Notes: generated by a model not told the origin, from the letters alone. Positions 7,377-16,220 are shown, counted from the first letter of the stretch. The stretch is DNA of 31,692 nucleotides from GCA-2729515 sp036336695 (GCA_036336695.1 JAYZFQ010000112.1:1-31692); one strand, 5' to 3'. Program-made: numbers and translations.

Positions 7377-8552
7377 ATGAAGATTCTCGTCACCAGCGCG
7401 CGTCTCCCCCATGCCCTCGGTGTGATTCGCGCCCTGGGCGAGGCGGGCCACGACGTCTATGCCACCGACACCTTCCGGCTTTCCCCCGGCCTGCACTCGA
7501 GCCATGTAAAGCAGGCGTTCGTCACGGCTTCGCCCACCTTCGAGACGCGCAAGTTTGTGGGTGAAGTCGCTGACATCGTTGATCAGCACGCCATCGACCT
7601 GGTGGTTCCCGCCTTCGAGGAAGTCTTCTTCCTTTCTCGCCACCTGGATGAACTGGCGCACCCGGAAAAGTATTTCTGCTCGCCGCTCGACACCTTGCGC
7701 CAGTTGCACGACAAAGCCCGTTTTTCCGAGATGGTCGACCACCTTCAGTTGCCGGTCGGGCGCACGATCACCGCCACGAGTGACGCCGAGCTTCGCGCCG
7801 CGGTCGACGAGTTTTCGGAATATTTCGGCCGGGCGGTGTTTTCGCGCGGCGGCGTGGCCTTGCTGACGAACACGGGGCCCCTCGCCGGTGCGGTGAAGCT
7901 CGAGGATTGCGCTCCGACGCCGGAAAATCCCTGGATCGTTCAGGAATTTGTGCACGGGGAGGATCTCTGCAGCTTTACCGTCGCGCACCACGGCAAGATT
8001 TCCGGGCACTGCACCTATCGGCATCCGCTGACGATCGAGCATGCGGGCGGCATCGTCTTCGAGTCCATCGACGAACCCCAGACCCTGGAGTACACGCGTC
8101 GGATCGTGGAGCACACCGGGTACCACGGGAACATCTCCGTTGACTGGATGCGGTGTGACGACGGGACGCTTCACATCGTGGAGTGCAATCCCCGTCCGAC
8201 GGCGGGCATTTTCACCATGGAGGCCGAGCCCTTCGCGCGAGCCCTCACGGAACCGGACTTCGATGCGCCCTACGTCGCGGCGGCCGGGGCTCAGCAGCAG
8301 ATCGATATCGCCATCATCCGCGACATGTTTCGGGACCCCAGCGACATTCCCGAAGACTTGAAGCTGCTGCTCTCGGGCACGAAAGACGTGTACTCTCAGA
8401 AGGGAGACCGGCTTCCCGGGATCTACGTGATGCTGGCCTATTCCCATGTCTTCGCGTTTCGTCACCGGATGCATGTCCGCAAGCACAAGCACTCCGACTT
8501 GATGGAAGCGCAGTTCTTCGACATTTCCTGGGACGGAGGAGAAATCGAGTGA
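7377..8552 (+). CDS. ATP-grasp superfamily ligase
   Basis: This is a 391-residue cytoplasmic protein starting at ATG 7377 behind the purine-rich AAGGGAGGAG. The N-terminal pre-ATP-grasp (Rossmann-like) domain begins KILVTSARLPHALGVIRALGEAGHDVYATD. The central ATP-grasp core includes SRGG (about 158-161), IVQEFVHGED (about 188-197) and the metal-binding segment VECNPRPTAG (about 268-277) carrying the Glu-x-Asn Mg2+ ligands. Such enzymes activate a carboxylate as acyl-phosphate and join it to an amine or thiol; the substrates are unknown. The downstream gene overlaps it by 4 bases (GTGA), so it is translationally coupled to a secreted protein and then a DUF3089 lipoprotein. That partnership suggests the ligase makes or tailors a small molecule handled in the envelope, but this is inference. 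Confidence 0.88.
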   Translation: MKILVTSARLPHALGVIRALGEAGHDVYATDTFRLSPGLHSSHVKQAFVTASPTFETRKFVGEVADIVDQHAIDLVVPAFEEVFFLSRHLDELAHPEKYFCSPLDTLRQLHDKARFSEMVDHLQLPVGRTITATSDAELRAAVDEFSEYFGRAVFSRGGVALLTNTGPLAGAVKLEDCAPTPENPWIVQEFVHGEDLCSFTVAHHGKISGHCTYRHPLTIEHAGGIVFESIDEPQTLEYTRRIVEHTGYHGNISVDWMRCDDGTLHIVECNPRPTAGIFTMEAEPFARALTEPDFDAPYVAAAGAQQQIDIAIIRDMFRDPSDIPEDLKLLLSGTKDVYSQKGDRLPGIYVMLAYSHVFAFRHRMHVRKHKHSDLMEAQFFDISWDGGEIE

Positions 8553-9544
8553 TCCGTGCCTTTCTTCTCGTTCTTGCGTTGGTATTGGCGCTGGGAAACA
8601 TCGCTTCCGCGTCGGGGCTGTCCAGTGCGCGCCAGGTCCTCGAGCGGCTGGGCTTCGCTCCGACAGAGCTGGAGGAGGTGCTTGATGGACAATTTGCCCA
8701 GCGGGCGGGGAAGTCCGACGCGGATAGCGACATCGCGGTCGCTCTGGCGTTTCTCGTGCGCACCCCGCCGGTCAAGTTCGACCGCGAGCTGACGGGCAAG
8801 CGGTTCGTCTTCAGCCTCGACCCCCACACCCTCGGCGGGGACGAAATACCCGGCAACGGGAGCCTCGGAGACTTCGCCGGCCTGACCCTGAGCGCCGCCG
8901 AACGCAACTTCTATGCGACGACCGGTGCCGGTGGGTCGGTCAACCTGTCCGCTCCGGAACTCGCGCAACTCGCGGCCTTGGATGGCCCGGGTCCCGAAGT
9001 GGATGTGGTGATGCGGAAGATCCTGTTCGCCCGTTTCCAGCGTTACAAGGCAGATGGGTTGGACGGGCTCGCGCCCTACGACCGCGGCGACGGAAAGAAG
9101 ACCGATCCGGCGAGTTCGCTGCGAGCGGACTCGGAGTCTGCGGGCGCGCTGACCGGGGGAGACCCGCGTCTCGCTCGGTTCCTGCTCGACTACCCGGAGA
9201 GTGCTCCCGCGGGCCTGGTGGAGAAGTTCTACTGGCTCCGTTACGAGGCGCACGGGGAACCCGTCCTGGTGCTGACCCATGCGTTCTCGGCCCCGGTGGG
9301 GGATTGGACGGCTTTTTGTCAGCGACAGTTCTACGTGAGTCGCGGGTACAACACGGAGCAGGCGCTCGCGCTCTTCATGCCGGTCAAGGAGGGGACCTTG
9401 GTTGCGTACCTCAACCACACCTCGACCGACCAGGTTCTCGGGTTCGGTGGTTCGGCGAAGCGCGCGATCGGGGAGCGGCTCATGATGCGGCAGCTCTCCG
9501 GCCTGTTTGAGAAGCTCAGGAAGGCAGCCGCCGAGTCTCAATGA
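8549..9544 (+). CDS. conserved-looking secreted protein of unknown function
   Basis: This is a 331-residue protein starting at GTG 8549, chosen because GGAGGAG lies 7 bases upstream, the start overlaps the previous stop (GTGA), and a signal peptide follows at once (IRAFLLVLALVLALGNIASA, cleavage near ASA). The mature protein has no TM helices. Segments that look constrained include GLDGLAPYDRGDGKK, EKFYWLRYEAHGEPVLVLTHAF, CQRQFYVSRGYNTEQALALF and NHTSTDQVLGFGGSAKRAIG. I do not recognise a named domain. It is coupled on both sides, with a 4-base overlap to the ATP-grasp gene upstream and another to the DUF3089 lipoprotein downstream, so the three proteins are probably made in fixed proportion and act together. 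Confidence 0.85.
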   Translation: MIRAFLLVLALVLALGNIASASGLSSARQVLERLGFAPTELEEVLDGQFAQRAGKSDADSDIAVALAFLVRTPPVKFDRELTGKRFVFSLDPHTLGGDEIPGNGSLGDFAGLTLSAAERNFYATTGAGGSVNLSAPELAQLAALDGPGPEVDVVMRKILFARFQRYKADGLDGLAPYDRGDGKKTDPASSLRADSESAGALTGGDPRLARFLLDYPESAPAGLVEKFYWLRYEAHGEPVLVLTHAFSAPVGDWTAFCQRQFYVSRGYNTEQALALFMPVKEGTLVAYLNHTSTDQVLGFGGSAKRAIGERLMMRQLSGLFEKLRKAAAESQ

Positions 9545-10608
9545 AGAATTCTCGGGGGCGCCGCTTCGGCGGCACGATGTTCGTCCTGGGGATCGCGCTG
9601 GGCAGCGTGGGCTGCAGCAGCATGGGCCACTGGATGATGACGCCTCCGGAGCCCTTCGACGCTGCCGACGCACCCCCGGCCCCGGACTACACCGTGGCCG
9701 CGAGTTGGGCGGCCTTGCCCGGAGAGCCGTCTCGTGCCGATTCCGTTCCGCCCAACGACGGCGCACCCGTGGCTCCGGCTGCTGCGTTGGCGGACGCCTT
9801 CTTCGTCCATCCGAGCACGTACTTCTGGCGCACCCATTGGAACGCGCCGACGACCGGTTGGCTGACCCACCTGATCACCGGTGCGACACTGGCCGGCCAG
9901 GCGAGCGTCTTCAACGGTGTCGCGCGGATCTATGCGCCGCGGTATCGACAGGTGACGCTCGGGGGCTTCTCAAGGCCGGACAGTATTGAGCCGTCGCTGG
10001 AACTCGCCTACAGCGACGTGCGCCGGGCCTTTCTTCATTACCTGGAGACCTGGTCGGATGACCGACCGATCATTCTCGCCGGTCACAGCCAAGGCAGTCG
10101 CATGGTGCTGCGACTCATCAACGAGTTCTTTCACAGCGGTCCCCTGCGCGAACGGCTCGTGGCGGCCTACGTCGTCGGGATGCGAATCTGGCCGTACTTC
10201 GAGAAAGGCGTGCCCGTTTGCGAGACACCCGCGCAGACCGGTTGCCTGGTTTCCTGGCGCTGCATCGCAGAGGGGGCGGACCCTACGGTCGACCTCAATC
10301 CGGAAGAACGGATCGAAGGCAAAGCGGTCTGCGTGAACCCGATCAACTGGATTCCGGGCGGGTCTGCTCCTGCCTCCGAGAATCTCGGTTCGATCCCGCT
10401 CCCGATGATGTGGGGTCCCGGAGATCTCATCCCCGGACTGACGGGGGCGCGCTGTGGCGAAGGCGTTCTGTGGGTTGATCCGCCGTCGCGGAGCGGCTTT
10501 CGGCTGGCCCACGGGGAAGGCAACTGGCATGCCTACGACTACGCGCTCTTCTACGCCAACGTGCGCGAAAACGCGACGCGGCGCGTCCAGTCCTTTCTCG
10601 GGAACTGA
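9541..10608 (+). CDS. DUF3089 alpha/beta-hydrolase lipoprotein
   Basis: This is a 355-residue protein whose ATG overlaps the previous stop (ATGA). A lipoprotein-like signal (residues 1-25) ends at GSVGCSS with Cys25. The DUF3089 hallmarks follow: ADAFFVHPSTYF near 85-94, an ...RPIILAGHSQGS nucleophile elbow with candidate Ser183, and a C-terminal HAYDYALFYANVREN segment holding the candidate catalytic His. DUF3089 proteins are alpha/beta-hydrolase-like enzymes of largely undefined substrate. As third gene of a coupled trio it would be the envelope-located hydrolytic partner of the ATP-grasp pathway, possibly cleaving or maturing the ligated product (inference). Confidence 0.9.
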   Translation: MKNSRGRRFGGTMFVLGIALGSVGCSSMGHWMMTPPEPFDAADAPPAPDYTVAASWAALPGEPSRADSVPPNDGAPVAPAAALADAFFVHPSTYFWRTHWNAPTTGWLTHLITGATLAGQASVFNGVARIYAPRYRQVTLGGFSRPDSIEPSLELAYSDVRRAFLHYLETWSDDRPIILAGHSQGSRMVLRLINEFFHSGPLRERLVAAYVVGMRIWPYFEKGVPVCETPAQTGCLVSWRCIAEGADPTVDLNPEERIEGKAVCVNPINWIPGGSAPASENLGSIPLPMMWGPGDLIPGLTGARCGEGVLWVDPPSRSGFRLAHGEGNWHAYDYALFYANVRENATRRVQSFLGN

Positions 10609-10638
10609 CCGTCCGGATCCCGCCGGGAGGGCGGTCAG
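10605..10638. terminator. putative bidirectional hairpin between convergent genes
   Basis: CTGACCGTCC (10605-10614) pairs with GGGCGGTCAG (10629-10638), a 10-bp stem with one G-U pair, around a 14-nt loop that can itself fold. Both flanking stop codons (10606-10608 plus; 10635-10637 minus) lie inside the stem. There is no T-tract on either side. Confidence 0.6.
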
Positions 10639-11000
10639 CTCGCTTCCTGGACCCACGCCACGGCCGCGTCGCGCTCCTCGGGCGAGAAGACCCGCATTTC
10701 CGCCTCCCGGAAGAACAGTCCCAGCGTCTTGACCAGCCAGCGTTCCCAGTCCGGAGACCCGATGATCGCGCAACGCTCGATCTGTCGGCCGTGTTTCATC
10801 TCGAAGCCCAGCTCTTCCCGAACGGCGCCGAGGTCCACCCCGTGCATGTCCTGGATCTCTGCGAGGCAACGGGCGTGTCCCGAGTGTTCGATTCGCGCGT
10901 CGAGCATCTCGACGAGCTTGTGCGCGTCCTCGTGGAGGTACCTTCCCTGGATCCGGAAGGCCACGAGGTCGCCGGCGGTTTCTTCGAGGATCTCGAGCAT
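10635..11000 (-). CDS. SpoIIAA-like (STAS-related) small protein
   Basis: This is a 121-residue cytoplasmic protein starting at ATG 11000 with AGGAGA about 6 bases upstream. The sequence MLEILEETAGDLVAFRIQG...LHEDAHKLVEMLDARIE...HGRQIERCAIIGSPDWERWLVKTLGLFF...RVFSPEERDAAVAWVQE fits the SpoIIAA-like family (Pfam PF11964), which has a STAS-type fold and often sits near membrane or stress proteins. It lacks the classical phosphorylatable STAS motif, so a partner-switch role is not supported. It lies 123 bp downstream of ftsH on the same strand. Confidence 0.8.
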   Translation of the reverse strand: MLEILEETAGDLVAFRIQGRYLHEDAHKLVEMLDARIEHSGHARCLAEIQDMHGVDLGAVREELGFEMKHGRQIERCAIIGSPDWERWLVKTLGLFFREAEMRVFSPEERDAAVAWVQEAS

Positions 11001-11123
11001 CGATTCTCCTGGCTGGTTCGGCTTCGCGGAGCGCGTCGTTCCCTGCAGATCGACTGGAGACGAGCGGCCCGTCGCAGGCGAGTGTAGCCGCCCGCTGCGA
11101 ATGGGGTGGAGGCGGGTCCGGAC

Positions 11124-13064
11124 TCACGGGCTTCGCTCTCCCAGGATTTCGAGCAGATCGCCGGGTTCGAGCTTTTCCTGGGCCAGCAGGCGCTGGGCGA
11201 GTTGTTCGAGTTTTTCTCGGTGTTTCTCGATCAGGTTTTTTGCCGCGGCGTATTGGGCGGCCAGGATGCCGATCTGTTCCTCGCTGATGGCCTGTTCCAC
11301 GTCGGAGGAATGCGGGGCCAGTTCCGATCCCTGGCCCAGGAAGCTCGCCTCGTTCTGACGGGCGAGCGAGAGGTTGGGTAGGCGCTCGCTCATGCCGTAG
11401 ACCGTCAGCATGTCCCGGGCGTTGGTGCTGGCCTTGACGAGATCGTCCGAGGCTCCTGTGGACACCTCGCCGAAGACGACCTCTTCGGCCGCCCGCCCCC
11501 CGAGGAGAACACGGATCCGCCCGAGCAGGTCTTCCCGGGAACTGAGGAAACGGTCCTCGGTCGGTGCCTGCATCGTGTAGCCCAGCGCCGCGCGGCCGCG
11601 CGGCACGATCGAGACCTTCTGGACGGGGTCGGCGCCTGCGGTGAAGTGCCCGACGAGCGTATGGCCCGACTCGTGGTAGGCGACGATGCGCCGCTCGGCT
11701 TCCGTGATGAATTTGCCCTTCTTTTCGAGACCGCCGATCACGCGTTCGATCGCGTTCTGGAAGTCGCGCATTCCGACACTGGTACTGTCCTCGCGTGAGG
11801 CCAGCAGTGCCGCTTCGTTGCAGAGGTTCGCGAGATCCGCGCCGACGAAACCCGGTGTCTGGGCCGCGATGTCTGCCAGGTCGATGTCCGGCCCGAGCAC
11901 CAGCGAGCGGGCGTGAACTTCCAGAATCGCGCGTCTTCCGTCTCGGTGGGGCCGGTCGACCAGGACTTGTCGGTCGAACCGCCCGGGGCGCAGCAGGGCC
12001 GGATCGAGCACTTCCGGCCGGTTCGTCGCGCCCATCAGGACCACGGTGGCCCGTTCGTCGAACCCGTCGAGTTCCACCAGCAGTTGGTTGAGGGTGTTCT
12101 CGCGCTCGTCGTACCCACCCACGGGCGAGTTGGGGTGCCCGCGGCTCTTGCCGATGGCGTCGAGTTCATCGATGAACACGATGCAAGGCGCTTTTTCCTT
12201 CGCCGCGGCGAACAGGTCGCGGACCCGCGCGGCCCCCACACCCACGAACATCTCCAGGAAGTCGGATCCGCTGAGACTGAAGAAGGGAACTTCGGCCTCG
12301 CCGGCGATTGCGCGGGCCAGGAGCGTCTTGCCCGTTCCGGGCGGCCCGATCAGGAGCAGGCCCTTGGGCAGCTTTGCCCCGAGCACGGTGAAGCGGTCCG
12401 GCTCCTTCAGGAACTCCACGATTTCCTTCACTTCTTCGACGGCCTCGGCGACACCCGCCACGTCGGAGAAATGCACCCGGTTTTCCGGATCGGCCTCGAA
12501 GACCTTGGCCTTGCTCTGCCCCACGTTCAACGAACTGGGGCCCTTTTGCATGCGCCGCATCACGAAGCCCCAGATCAAGAAGAGAATTCCGAAAGGGACG
12601 ATCCAGTTGAGCAGGAAGTTCGACAGCCACTTCGACTCGATCTTTCCCCGATATTCGACGCCCTTGGCCTGGAGCAGGTCGATCAGTTCGGGGTCGGGCA
12701 GCGCCACCACCGTGAAATGCCGGGCCTCTTCGGCCTTTGCATGGGCGCGTGCGGTCTTGATCTCCTGGCGCGTCCGGGTCACCCAGTCCCAGAGGGCGCT
12801 CAGGTGCCACGGGGTTTGCTTCCCGGGTGGGGAGACGACGCCCCCGTCCGGGGTGCCGGCCTCATGGGGCTCTTTGAGTTCGCCGACGATCTTGTCCCCC
12901 GTGATCACCACGTCTTCGACGCGCCCCTCGGTGATCCAGGTGCGGAACTGGCTGTAGGCGACCTCGCGGGCCTTGTAGCCCGAAAACAGCATCGATTGCA
13001 GCAGGAAGATCGCTGCAAACATTGCGAGGTAGTAGCCGAACGAGAACCGGGCGGGACGTTCCAT
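11124..13064 (-). CDS. ftsH: ATP-dependent zinc metalloprotease FtsH
   Basis: This is a 646-residue membrane AAA+ protease that extracts and degrades misfolded membrane proteins. TM1 is about 8-28 and TM2 about 148-170. The AAA module has Walker A GPPGTGKT (240-247), Walker B CIVFIDELDAIG (about 294-305) and the SRH region ATNRPEVLDPALLRPGRFDR (346-365). The protease domain has the zinc site HESGH (464-468) and the downstream acidic ligand within ASDD (about 538-541). The segment between TM1 and TM2 is roughly 120 residues, about 50 longer than in E. coli, and includes a Pro/Gly-rich insert near 66-85. The start is odd: an in-frame TAA lies three codons upstream of ATG 13064, and the bases before it are pyrimidine-rich (TTCTCCTTC), giving no Shine-Dalgarno. 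Confidence 0.97.
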   Translation of the reverse strand: MERPARFSFGYYLAMFAAIFLLQSMLFSGYKAREVAYSQFRTWITEGRVEDVVITGDKIVGELKEPHEAGTPDGGVVSPPGKQTPWHLSALWDWVTRTRQEIKTARAHAKAEEARHFTVVALPDPELIDLLQAKGVEYRGKIESKWLSNFLLNWIVPFGILFLIWGFVMRRMQKGPSSLNVGQSKAKVFEADPENRVHFSDVAGVAEAVEEVKEIVEFLKEPDRFTVLGAKLPKGLLLIGPPGTGKTLLARAIAGEAEVPFFSLSGSDFLEMFVGVGAARVRDLFAAAKEKAPCIVFIDELDAIGKSRGHPNSPVGGYDERENTLNQLLVELDGFDERATVVLMGATNRPEVLDPALLRPGRFDRQVLVDRPHRDGRRAILEVHARSLVLGPDIDLADIAAQTPGFVGADLANLCNEAALLASREDSTSVGMRDFQNAIERVIGGLEKKGKFITEAERRIVAYHESGHTLVGHFTAGADPVQKVSIVPRGRAALGYTMQAPTEDRFLSSREDLLGRIRVLLGGRAAEEVVFGEVSTGASDDLVKASTNARDMLTVYGMSERLPNLSLARQNEASFLGQGSELAPHSSDVEQAISEEQIGILAAQYAAAKNLIEKHREKLEQLAQRLLAQEKLEPGDLLEILGERSP

Positions 13065-13126
13065 GAAGGAGAATTAGCTTACCATGCCCGGTGCCCGGGA
13101 CCGGTCCCGCGGAGGGAGGAGGATGC

Positions 13127-13408
13127 GTGGCGTCCACGTCGCGAATTCCTGGAAGGCGGCTCGCGCTGGCGTGGGGTGCCGCGATCCTGGCAACGGGCTG
13201 TAGCGGTCCCAGCTTCATCGACCGCGAGTGCATCAAGGGCCGGCTGTCCGAAGAGCAGGCCAAGGAGGTGAACGCCGGCCCCTGGGGCCACCTCCCGACC
13301 TACAACCGCAATGCCGAGGGCAAGTGCGAGGACTGCGCGGCGGCGGAGGACCGTGTCTTCGCCGCGCGGTGTTCCGACTTCATCAAGAAGTTGACCCTGC
13401 ACGATTAG
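13127..13408 (+). CDS. small Cys-rich lipoprotein, unknown function
   Basis: This is a 93-residue protein read from GTG 13127, with GGAGGGAGGAGG ending 4 bases upstream; an in-frame GTG at 13091 is less likely. The signal has a basic n-region (SRIPGRR), a hydrophobic core and lipobox-like LATGC. The short mature chain carries Cys at ECIKG, at a CEDCAAAED pair and at ARCSDF, which could bind metal or form disulfides. It is divergent from ftsH, with only 62 bp between the starts, and lies 124 bp upstream of sdhC. No family is recognised. Confidence 0.7.
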   Translation: MASTSRIPGRRLALAWGAAILATGCSGPSFIDRECIKGRLSEEQAKEVNAGPWGHLPTYNRNAEGKCEDCAAAEDRVFAARCSDFIKKLTLHD

Positions 13409-13482
13409 CGGGAGTGGGGTCCGGCGGGTGTCGCCGCGGGGTTTCGGAACCGCCGAAGGTCCGGTCCGGCCACACCGGATGC

Positions 13483-13511
13483 TTGACGCGCCGCGTTCCT
13501 AGTGAGACAGT
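13483..13511 (+). promoter_or_regulatory. weak putative promoter for the sdh operon
   Basis: TTGACG (13483-13488) is a good -35 hexamer. The only -10 at 17-base spacing is poor (GACAGT, 13506-13511, 3 of 6). The element lies 20-50 bases before sdhC, in the 124-bp gap after the lipoprotein gene. Confidence 0.3.
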
Positions 13512-13532
13512 TGGACCGCCGAACTGCATGCC

Positions 13533-14291
13533 ATGAGGAGAAAAGTGACGCGTCTCGGGCGGCTCTACCGGAGCGTCATCGGGAAGAAGGCGATCGTCGC
13601 CGTTACCGGCGTGATGCTGCTGGTGTTCCTGATCCTCCACGTGATCGGCAACCTCAAGGCCTTCCTGCCCGATCCGAGTCCGGGCGTCCCGGATATCGAC
13701 GTCTACGGGCAGTTCCTGCGGACCATGGGGGAGCCGCTCGTTCCCTACATGGGCGTTCTCTGGAGCATCCGCGTGATCATGGGCATCGCGTTGGTGCTCC
13801 ACATCGTCTGCGTGATCCAGCTTGCGCTGATCAACCGCCGCGCGCGAGACGTGGGGTACCGCGAGGTGCAGCACGTGGAGTCCACCGCGCCCGCGCGCTG
13901 GATGCTCTACACCGGCGCGTTCATGCTCTTCTTCCTCATCGTGCACCTGCTCCAGTTCACCACGGGCACGATCGATGCGTCCCGGTTCGTCAACGGAAAG
14001 ATCTACGCGAATCTCTACCGCGCCTTCCACGACGTTCCGGCCTACTCAGTCTTCTACCTCGTTGCGATGCTGGTGCTCTGCCTGCACGTCTACCACGGGG
14101 CATGGAGCTTCTTTCAGTCGCTCGGCCTGGACAACCCCGATCGCAACCGGGGGCTCCGCCACCTCGCCGCTGTCATCGCCGTGGTGCTCGCGCTCTCCTT
14201 TGCGGCGCTTCCCGCGGCGTTCTGGAGCGGCGTCATGGCTTCTCCGTCTGAAACGACACACACCGCCCATGTCACGGCCACGGCCGAGTAG
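13533..14291 (+). CDS. sdhC: succinate dehydrogenase / fumarate reductase cytochrome b subunit
   Basis: This is a 252-residue membrane protein that anchors the SdhAB dimer and passes electrons to quinone. It has five TM segments and conserved histidines for two b hemes, among them LILHVIGNL (His36), LVLHIVCVI, IVHLLQF and LHVYHGAWSF. This is the single-subunit (type B, cytochrome b558) form found in Bacteroidota, Bacillus and deltaproteobacterial groups. ATG 13533 is given as the outer start. However, GAGGAG at 13535-13540 sits just before an in-frame GTG at 13545, which may be the true start (4 residues shorter). It is the first gene of sdhC-sdhA-sdhB, with 12 bp before sdhA. Confidence 0.94.
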   Translation: MRRKVTRLGRLYRSVIGKKAIVAVTGVMLLVFLILHVIGNLKAFLPDPSPGVPDIDVYGQFLRTMGEPLVPYMGVLWSIRVIMGIALVLHIVCVIQLALINRRARDVGYREVQHVESTAPARWMLYTGAFMLFFLIVHLLQFTTGTIDASRFVNGKIYANLYRAFHDVPAYSVFYLVAMLVLCLHVYHGAWSFFQSLGLDNPDRNRGLRHLAAVIAVVLALSFAALPAAFWSGVMASPSETTHTAHVTATAE

Positions 14292-14303
14292 AGGGAGCCG
14301 GTC

Positions 14304-16220
14304 TTGGATCTCGATGCCAGAATTCCGGAAGCACCGATCGAGGGCATGTGGTCGACCCACAAAGAGCACCTGCGGCTCGTGGGCCCGCGCAACCGTCCGA
14401 ACTACCGCTTGATCGTCGTGGGAACGGGTCTGGCGGGTGCGTCGGCGGCGTCTTCGATGGCTGCGATGGGCTACAAGGTCGAATGTTTTTGCTTCCAGGA
14501 CAGCCCGCGACGAGCGCACAGCATCGCAGCCCAGGGTGGAATCAACGCCGCCAAGGACTATCGCAACGACGGCGACTCGATCTACCGGCTGTTCTACGAC
14601 ACGCAGAAGGGCGGCGACTACCGCGCGCGTGAAGAGAACGTCTGGAGGCTCGCAGAACTCAGCGCGAACATCATCGACCAGGCGGTGGCCCAGGGCGTTC
14701 CCTTCGCCCGGGAGTACGGCGGAATGCTCGCGAACCGCTCCTTCGGCGGCGTCCTGGTGGAGCGCACCTTCTACTGTCGGGGCGAAACGGGGCAGCAGCT
14801 GCTGCTCGGCGCGTGTTCGTCCCTCGCCGAGCAGATCCATGGCGGCAACGTCAAGATGCACACGCGCACCGAGCTGCTCGACGTGGTGGTCGTCGACGGG
14901 CGTGCCCGGGGCATCGTGGTGCGCGATCTCGTGACCGGAGAGATCCGGTCCCATGCGGCGGATGCCGTCGTCCTGGCCTCCGGCGGGTATTCCAACGTCT
15001 ACTACCTCTCGACGAACGCCAAGGGCTGCAACGTCACCGCCACCTGGCGTGCGCACAAACGGGGCGCCGGCTTTGCCAATCCCTGTTACAACCAGATCCA
15101 CCCGACCTGCATTCCGGTCGCCGGAGAGCACCAGTCCAAGCTGACGCTGATGAGCGAGTCTTTGCGCAACGACGGCCGAATCTGGGTCCCGCGCAACAAG
15201 GGGGAAACGCGCTCCCCGTCCGAGATTCCGGAATCCGATCGGTATTACTACCTCGAAGAGCGCTACCCGCGTTTCGGAAACCTCGTCCCCCGCGACGTCG
15301 CTTCTCGGAACGCCCGAGACGTGTGCGACGACGGTCTCGGTGTGGGGACAACCGGCTTCGGTGTGTACCTGGATTTCCGTGATGCGATTGCGAATCACGG
15401 TGCAGATGTGGTGGGGTCCCGCTACGAGAACCTCTTCGCGATGTATGAACGCATCACGGGTGAAAGCCCTTGGAACACGCCGATGCGCATCTACCCCGCG
15501 CCGCACTACACGATGGGGGGCCTCTGGGTCGACTACGACCTGATGACGACGCTCCCGGGGCTCTTTGCGGTCGGCGAGGCGAACTTTTCCGACCACGGCG
15601 CCAATCGCCTGGGCGCGAGTTCGATGATGCAGTGCCTGGCCGACGGCTACTTCATCATTCCCCTGACCATCGGAGACTACGTGAGCCGCTATCCGAGCGG
15701 AGACGTCGACACGAGTCACGCGGCGTTTGCCGACGCCGAGCGCGAGGCGCGCGAGCGGATCGAGGGCCTCTGCTCGATCGGGGGTTCGAGCACGGTGGAG
15801 TCGCTCCACCGGGAACTCGGGCGCATCATGTGGGACCACTGCGGCATCTCGCGAAACGCCGACGGTCTCCAGGAGGCGCTCCGCTTGATTCCTGAGCTCC
15901 GTGACCGTTTCTGGAACGACTTGAAACTGCCGGGCGGGGGCCAGGAGCTGAACCAGAGTCTCGAGCACGCGGGTCGTCTCGCCGATTTCCTCGAGTTCGC
16001 CGAACTCATGTGTCGCGATGCCCTTCAGCGGGACGAGTCCTGCGGGTGTCATTTCCGGGAAGAGCACCAGACGGAGGAGGGCGAGGCCCTTCGGGACGAC
16101 GTGAACTTCTCCCATGTGACGGTGTGGGAGCATGCGGGCGCCGGCAATGAGCCCGTGAAACACGAGGAGCCCCTCGGGTTCCACGCACTTCCCCTCGCCC
16201 AGAGGAACTACAAGACATGA
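14304..16220 (+). CDS. sdhA: succinate dehydrogenase / fumarate reductase flavoprotein subunit
   Basis: This is a 638-residue catalytic subunit that oxidises succinate to fumarate (or the reverse) with covalent FAD. The start is TTG 14304, chosen for GAGGGAG 6 bases upstream; the next in-frame ATG (codon 15) has no comparable site. The Rossmann motif VVGTGLAGASAASSMA spans about 38-53. The FAD-linking His lies in AHSIAAQGGINAA (His72). Active-site and capping-domain segments include NQIHPTCIPV, SRNARDVCDDG and PHYTMGGLWVDYD, and the C-terminal flavin-binding part contains GANRLGASSMMQCLADG. The length and the long C-terminus match the B-type enzyme paired with a single cytochrome b subunit. 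Confidence 0.97.
   Translation: MDLDARIPEAPIEGMWSTHKEHLRLVGPRNRPNYRLIVVGTGLAGASAASSMAAMGYKVECFCFQDSPRRAHSIAAQGGINAAKDYRNDGDSIYRLFYDTQKGGDYRAREENVWRLAELSANIIDQAVAQGVPFAREYGGMLANRSFGGVLVERTFYCRGETGQQLLLGACSSLAEQIHGGNVKMHTRTELLDVVVVDGRARGIVVRDLVTGEIRSHAADAVVLASGGYSNVYYLSTNAKGCNVTATWRAHKRGAGFANPCYNQIHPTCIPVAGEHQSKLTLMSESLRNDGRIWVPRNKGETRSPSEIPESDRYYYLEERYPRFGNLVPRDVASRNARDVCDDGLGVGTTGFGVYLDFRDAIANHGADVVGSRYENLFAMYERITGESPWNTPMRIYPAPHYTMGGLWVDYDLMTTLPGLFAVGEANFSDHGANRLGASSMMQCLADGYFIIPLTIGDYVSRYPSGDVDTSHAAFADAEREARERIEGLCSIGGSSTVESLHRELGRIMWDHCGISRNADGLQEALRLIPELRDRFWNDLKLPGGGQELNQSLEHAGRLADFLEFAELMCRDALQRDESCGCHFREEHQTEEGEALRDDVNFSHVTVWEHAGAGNEPVKHEEPLGFHALPLAQRNYKT

Noticed and set aside
14046..16184. 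712-residue minus-strand open frame opposite sdhC/sdhA
   Set aside because: It runs antisense to well-defined sdh genes; such long frames are expected from GC-biased third positions.
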